From contig DCUS01000111.1 in NCBI GenBank assembly GCA_002327885.1, positions 6,210 to 16,537 of the forward strand: DNA of 10,328 bases. The letters are read 5' to 3'. Source of the stretch: Syntrophaceae bacterium UBA2208 (GTDB lineage Bacteria; Desulfobacterota; BSN033; UBA1163). Every line of letters begins with the position of its first letter. Positions within the stretch are counted from its first letter, which is position 1. Made by a program: the position numbers and the translations under genes. The notes under the pieces are model-generated. The model was given only the letters and a program-made list of their open reading frames with translations, had not been told where the DNA came from and ran no database searches. Below are positions 6,950 to 10,328 of the stretch, piece by piece.

Positions 6950-7161
6950 GGGAAATTATCGCCACCCCGTCACGATAGGGCTGCCTTGTTATCAGGATTG
7001 GATTGATTTTGATTATTATTATTAATTATGTTTTAATATTATCGGCCTTTATAAACTACATGGGCTACCCAGGCCGTTATTGGTTCGTTAGCAGTGGTAT
7101 TCTACTGAACCGCCAAATAAATGGTCGATAGACAGGTGATCAGAAAAAGGAGGAGAGATCC
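6950..7161. other. Rest of the divergent yebC / malic enzyme intergenic region
   Basis: The gap between the yebC and malic enzyme starts is 317 bp. Past the yebC promoter it holds an AT-rich run (about 7003-7042, ATT repeats) likely to contain the malic enzyme promoter. TTGATT at 7009-7014 with TTTAAT at 7032-7037 (17-bp spacer) is a weak pair. CGGCCT (7043-7048) and AGGCCG (7071-7076) are inverted, with TGGG/CCCA nested next to the second. CAGT (7092-7095) and ACTG (7104-7107), flanked by GGTT (7082-7085) and AACC (7108-7111), make another small fold. No known riboswitch was recognised and no gene is seen. Confidence 0.35.
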
Positions 7162-8601
7162 ATGATCAAAACACCCAGCCCAAGCTATAGCATTATCATT
7201 CGGCTTGAAATTGTTTCAAAACCTGGGATGCTCGGCAAAGTCACCTCAATGATTGGTAGAATGGGAGGAGACATTGGCGCCGTGGATATCGTTGGATTTA
7301 AGAAGAACATCACCATTCGGGACATCATTGTGAGTGTCGCAGATATCCCGATGGGGCAGAAAGTTGTGGATGAACTGAGACGAATTAAAGGAACAAATGT
7401 TCTTCAAGTGACCGATCGAACTTTTATGGTCCATCAGGGGGGGAAGATTGAGATTAAAAATAAAATCCCGTTAAATTCACGGGAGGACCTTTCAATGGCC
7501 TACACTCCGGGAGTGGCAAGGGTCTGTATGGCCATCCATGAAAAACGAGAGAGGGCGTATGATCTTACCATTAAAAAGAATACCATCGCGGTGGTAACAG
7601 ATGGAACCGCTGTTCTTGGACTGGGAGATATTGGCCCCGAGGCAGCGATGCCGGTCATGGAAGGCAAAGCCATGCTATTTAAAGAATTTGGAGGTGTCGA
7701 TGCCTTTCCCATTTGTTTAAAAACGAAAGATCCAAAACAAATCGTCACAGTGATCAAATCTATATCTCCTGGATTTGGCGGAGTGAATCTGGAGGATATC
7801 TCTTCCCCCCGTTGCTTTGAGATCGAAAGACGATTGAGAAATGAACTGGACATTCCTGTCTTTCATGATGATCAACATGGAACAGCCGTAGTCATTTTGG
7901 CAGGGCTGATCAACGCCTTGAAGGTCGCCAACAAAAGATTAGAGAATGTCCGGGTGGTGGTCAGCGGTTTGGGTGCGGCCGGAATTGCATCCATACGACT
8001 TCTCCTCTCTACGGGGGTGAAAGAAATTATTGGATGCGACCGAAGTGGAATTCTCTATAAGGGTCGAAAGGAAAACATGAACCCCATCAAGGCGCTCATC
8101 GCAGAAAATACAAACTTAGAGAGGATTCGTGGACCCATATCAAAGGCACTAAAGGGGGCAGATTTCTTTATTGGCCTTTCTCAACCTGGCGTCATTCATG
8201 CCAACGACATCAAGAAAATGGCCAAAAATCCGATTATCTTCGCCATGGCGAATCCCGATCCTGAGATCATGCCTGAAGAAGTAGGCCGGTTAGCAAGAAT
8301 AATCGCCACCGGACGCTCAGATTATCCCAATCAGATCAACAATGTCCTCTGTTTTCCCGGTCTTTTCCGGGGAGTTTTGGACTGTCAAGCAAGGGAGATC
8401 AATGATCAGATGTTGTTGGCTGCATCCAATGCCATTGCCCAAATGGTGACAGAGGAAGAATTGAGCGAGGATTATATCATTCCGGGCGTCCTGAACAAGA
8501 AAGTTTCAGAGCGCGTAGCCACTTATGTCAAGGAAGCAGCAATCCAAACAGGTGTGGCAAAATTAGAGCACCAGTACCTTTCATCCTATCAGACGATATA
8601 G
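7162..8601 (+). CDS. NAD-dependent malic enzyme with N-terminal ACT domain
   Basis: Oxidative decarboxylation of L-malate to pyruvate and CO2 with NAD reduction, cytoplasmic; 479 residues. An ACT-type small-molecule binding domain (about 8-88, beginning IIIRLEIVSKPGMLGKV) precedes the malic enzyme core. The catalytic domain shows Tyr114 in AYTPGVA, the probable catalytic Lys169 in EGKAMLFK, and metal ligands Glu211-Asp212 (NLED) and Asp237 in FHDDQHGTA (234-242). The Rossmann domain has GLGAAG (269-274) and Asp293 after the second strand, favouring NAD over NADP, then ANPDPE (363-368) and RSDYPNQINN (385-394). The core is of the short bacterial type without a phosphotransacetylase tail. AAAGGAGGAG (7146-7155), six bases before the ATG, is a strong ribosome site. 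The ACT domain suggests allosteric control, perhaps by an amino acid; the effector is not readable here. Confidence 0.93.
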   Translation: MIKTPSPSYSIIIRLEIVSKPGMLGKVTSMIGRMGGDIGAVDIVGFKKNITIRDIIVSVADIPMGQKVVDELRRIKGTNVLQVTDRTFMVHQGGKIEIKNKIPLNSREDLSMAYTPGVARVCMAIHEKRERAYDLTIKKNTIAVVTDGTAVLGLGDIGPEAAMPVMEGKAMLFKEFGGVDAFPICLKTKDPKQIVTVIKSISPGFGGVNLEDISSPRCFEIERRLRNELDIPVFHDDQHGTAVVILAGLINALKVANKRLENVRVVVSGLGAAGIASIRLLLSTGVKEIIGCDRSGILYKGRKENMNPIKALIAENTNLERIRGPISKALKGADFFIGLSQPGVIHANDIKKMAKNPIIFAMANPDPEIMPEEVGRLARIIATGRSDYPNQINNVLCFPGLFRGVLDCQAREINDQMLLAASNAIAQMVTEEELSEDYIIPGVLNKKVSERVATYVKEAAIQTGVAKLEHQYLSSYQTI

Positions 8602-8663
8602 CCATCTCCTTCAAAGAAAATTGGTTCTGGGTGGCTTGGACTTGGGGCGATTGAATTGACTTC

Positions 8664-8692
8664 TTGACAAGTTTAAACCATCTTTATATAAT
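8664..8692 (+). promoter_or_regulatory. Consensus sigma70-type promoter of the ATPase gene
   Basis: TTGACA (8664-8669) and TATAAT (8687-8692) both match consensus exactly, with the optimal 17-bp spacer. Transcription should start near 8699, inside the palindrome at 8694-8721. The only gene downstream is the ATPase at 8741. So strong a promoter in front of an accessory gene suggests that it is normally repressed. Confidence 0.75.
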
Positions 8693-8693
8693 C

Positions 8694-8721
8694 CTATAAA
8701 AATGTCATGACATTTTTATAG
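8694..8721. promoter_or_regulatory. Perfect 28-bp palindrome over the transcription start (operator candidate)
   Basis: Half-site CTATAAAAATGTCA (8694-8707) is followed with no gap by its exact reverse complement (8708-8721). It begins one base after the -10 box and covers the predicted start site, the usual place for a repressor that blocks RNA polymerase. It ends 19 bases before the ATPase ATG. A homodimer binding site is the simplest reading. A transcription pause or cruciform is possible, and a terminator is unlikely so close to the promoter. Confidence 0.7.
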
Positions 8722-8740
8722 CCAAATAAAGATTGCATCT

Positions 8741-9967
8741 ATGCGATACCTGGCTCCTGAAATCACTCGTTTTTTTGTTGAAGAGTCCAAAATGGCCTTC
8801 ATTGCGGGTCCCAGGCAGGTGGGCAAAACGACACTGGCCAAGCATCTTCTGTCTGAGGTTGGGATGGAAGCGTTCTATTTTAATTGGGACATTGAAAGTC
8901 ATCGTAAGGCCATCATTAAAAATCCTGAAGATTTTTGGAAAAGGGCAGGAGCTCCTCCTCCACAGCAAAAGGTTCGCATCGGTCTGGACGAAATTCACAA
9001 GTACCCCAGGTGGAAGCGATTTCTGAAGGGACTTTATGATTCGATAGGGAAAGACATTGAAATGCTGATCACAGGCAGCGGACGGCTTGACATCTATCAA
9101 CGGGGTGGCGATTCCTTGTTAGGAAGGTATCATCTTTATCACTTGCACCCGTTCACCCTGGGAGAAATGATTCAGGAAGACCGAAACACGGTTCTCACCC
9201 CAGAAAGGTTTTGGCAGAATCTCAAAAACGGACAAGTTCCTGCTGGGGCTGGCGAAGGCCTTCGGGATTTGGAGACTTTGACAGGATTTCCTGAACCTCT
9301 CTTTTCTGGAAGTGAATCCCGTCTTCGGCGATGGCGCCGGTCTCATCAGACTTTAGTCATCCGAGAAGATTTGAGGGACCTCACCCGAATTCGTGAGATT
9401 GGCCTTATCGAAACGTTAGTGATGCTTCTCCCAGAACGGGTCGGTTCGCCTTTGTCTATTAATGCCCTTAGAGAGGATTTGGGGGTTAATTTTATGACCG
9501 TACAGGGCTGGATAGAGGCTCTTGAGCGTCTCTACTTCATCTTTAAAATTCGTCCCTACGCTGGACGACTGGCCCGAACACTTCGCAGGGAAGAAAAAAT
9601 CTACCTATTCAACTTTTCAACCATTGAGGACCCTGGAGCAAGATTCGAGAACCTGGTCGCTCTTCATTTGTATAAACTCTGTGATGCTTGGACGGATTGG
9701 GGCTTCGGCGATTTTGCTCTGAATTATGTACGCGATAGAGAGAAAAGAGAGGTCGATTTCCTGATTACGGATCGGCAGAAACCCTATGCCTTGGTGGAAA
9801 CTAAATTGACAGCGAGAGATGTGGATCCAAATTTGCGATATTTTGTTAGTCGACTCAAACCAAGGTATGCGGTGCAGTGTGTGCGTAATCCGGAGGGGTT
9901 TAATAACGTTTACACCCTAAAGGATATTATTCTCACTCCCGCAATTCATTTTCTCTCCATCATTTAG
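8741..9967 (+). CDS. AAA ATPase of the AAA_14/DUF4143 family with nuclease-like C-terminus
   Basis: P-loop ATPase of a large, patchily distributed prokaryotic family whose role is not established; 408 residues, typical. Visible: Walker A GPRQVGKTT (23-31, Lys29), Walker B IGLDEIHKYP (80-89, Asp83-Glu84), a sensor-like stretch LITGSGRLDIYQRGG (109-123), a winged-helix-like segment (about 238-270, LSINALREDLGVNFMTVQGW), and a C-terminal DUF4143 part. The latter keeps a PD-(D/E)xK-like set: Glu303 in RFENLVALHL, Asp339 in REVDFLI, Glu353 and Lys355 in LVETKL. DNA binding or cutting is therefore possible but unproven. There is no strong Shine-Dalgarno before the ATG (only AAAG about 11 bases upstream). 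It is a single-gene unit with its own promoter and palindrome, between the malic enzyme and a repeat next to tRNA-Val. Its spotty family distribution suggests horizontal gain. Confidence 0.85.
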   Translation: MRYLAPEITRFFVEESKMAFIAGPRQVGKTTLAKHLLSEVGMEAFYFNWDIESHRKAIIKNPEDFWKRAGAPPPQQKVRIGLDEIHKYPRWKRFLKGLYDSIGKDIEMLITGSGRLDIYQRGGDSLLGRYHLYHLHPFTLGEMIQEDRNTVLTPERFWQNLKNGQVPAGAGEGLRDLETLTGFPEPLFSGSESRLRRWRRSHQTLVIREDLRDLTRIREIGLIETLVMLLPERVGSPLSINALREDLGVNFMTVQGWIEALERLYFIFKIRPYAGRLARTLRREEKIYLFNFSTIEDPGARFENLVALHLYKLCDAWTDWGFGDFALNYVRDREKREVDFLITDRQKPYALVETKLTARDVDPNLRYFVSRLKPRYAVQCVRNPEGFNNVYTLKDIILTPAIHFLSII

Positions 9968-9981
9968 ACAGGTGGCCAAAT

Positions 9982-10026
9982 AAGAGGGGGCAGGCAATCT
10001 TTTTAAAACGTAGCCTGTCCCCTCTT
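9982..10026. repeat. GGGGACAGGC-type inverted repeat (REP-like; possible bidirectional terminator)
   Basis: Arms of 14 bases (9982-9995 and 10013-10026) pair throughout with one G-T wobble, around a 17-base loop containing TTTTTAAAA. The left flank reads GGTGGCCAAATAAG. The stem sits between the convergent ATPase gene and tRNA-Val, where it could end transcription from both sides, although neither 3' flank has a clean T run. From memory, the GGGGACAGGC palindrome matches dispersed repeats often found near REP-associated tyrosine transposases (RAYTs) in Desulfobacterota; no such transposase gene is in this window. Confidence 0.6.
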
Positions 10027-10048
10027 TATACTCTCCACCTTTTAGAAA

Positions 10049-10123
10049 TGGTGGGCGCTACTGGATTTGAACCAGTGACTTCCTGCGTGTGAAGCAGGCG
10101 TTCTCCCCCTGAACTAAGCGCCC
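10049..10123 (-). tRNA. tRNA-Val (anticodon CAC)
   Basis: A complete 75-base cloverleaf reads on the minus strand: acceptor GGGCGCT pairing with AGCGCCC, D-arm GTTC/GAAC, anticodon arm CCTGC-TTCACAC-GCAGG, a 5-base variable loop, and T-arm ACTGG-TTCAAAT-CCAGT. All four stems pair perfectly. The discriminator base is A and the CCA end is encoded (10051-10049). The anticodon CAC reads valine codon GUG. Confidence 0.96.
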
Positions 10124-10132
10124 TGAGTTAAA

Positions 10133-10161
10133 ATTATTATAGAAGTTCTCTGAAAAGTCAA
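10133..10161 (-). promoter_or_regulatory. Promoter of tRNA-Val
   Basis: On the minus strand TTGACT (10161-10156) is followed after 17 bp by AATAAT (10138-10133); an overlapping perfect TATAAT lies at 10141-10136. The -10 ends about 9 bases before the mature tRNA, so transcription starts at or just before the tRNA 5' end. Confidence 0.65.
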
Positions 10162-10328
10162 CAAGAATAATCGTCAATAACGGTTTTAAAAATCGAGTTT
10201 CTTATTTCAAATCTCGAGCTTCCATACAAGCTTCGTCACCGACCAACCTTATTCGTGACGGGCTTCTTACCCTTAACCTAAAGACTATTCTCACTGTCCC
10301 TAAATGATAACGTTCAGGACATCGTTCA
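10162..10328. other. Non-coding tail with a bulged inverted repeat
   Basis: No gene is seen upstream of the tRNA promoter. CGTCAC (10234-10239) and GTGACG (10255-10260) pair over six bases, extended by AAGC (10228-10231) with GCTT (10262-10265) after a small internal bulge. It could be the edge of another dispersed repeat; the region is cut by the window end. Confidence 0.3.

Noticed and set aside
6950..7161. Riboswitch in the malic enzyme leader
   Set aside because: Only short, scattered pairings are seen and no known riboswitch core was recognised.
1..10328. CRISPR array, complete insertion sequence or phage genes
   Set aside because: There are no regularly spaced direct repeats and no transposase, integrase or phage protein in any frame; the palindromic repeats are isolated.

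Overview
The window looks like an ordinary chromosomal segment of a Gram-negative bacterium of the Desulfobacterota (former Deltaproteobacteria) type. This is inferred from the gene order yebC-ruvC-ruvA-ruvB, a PpiD/SurA-like periplasmic folding factor, an ACT-domain NAD malic enzyme and an acyl-CoA dehydrogenase, together with short dispersed palindromic repeats of styles I associate with that group. Base composition by eye is moderate. No phage genes, transposase genes or CRISPR array are visible.

Layout. 1-123: AT-rich imperfect inverted repeat. 126-1355 (-): acyl-CoA dehydrogenase. 1356-1536: divergent control region. 1537-3444 (+): membrane-anchored PpiD/SurA-like chaperone, which runs convergently into ruvB with only 32 bp between the stops. 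3477-6844 (-): DNA-repair operon, transcribed yebC, ruvC, ruvA, ruvB. It is broken by a hairpin terminator or attenuator between yebC and ruvC, by a double-hairpin repeat between ruvC and ruvA, and by a 168-bp spacer with an inverted repeat between ruvA and ruvB. 6845-7161: divergent intergenic region with a candidate yebC promoter. 7162-8601 (+): ACT-malic enzyme. 8664-9967 (+): a self-contained accessory unit made of a consensus sigma70-type promoter, a perfect 28-bp palindrome over the predicted transcription start, and an AAA ATPase of the AAA_14/DUF4143 family. 9982-10026: a GGGGACAGGC-type inverted repeat. 10049-10123 (-): tRNA-Val(CAC) with its own promoter. 10162-10328: no gene seen.

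How the genes relate. RuvA and RuvB form the Holliday-junction branch-migration motor and RuvC cuts the junction; YebC is their usual upstream neighbour and acts in translation or regulation. The acyl-CoA dehydrogenase and malic enzyme are separate central-metabolism genes (acyl-CoA oxidation; malate to pyruvate). The ATPase unit, placed between a metabolic gene and a tRNA, is the only clearly accessory element and the best place to look for something less described: its strong promoter is covered by a perfect operator-like palindrome. I see no convincing evidence of a wholly new multi-gene system here.
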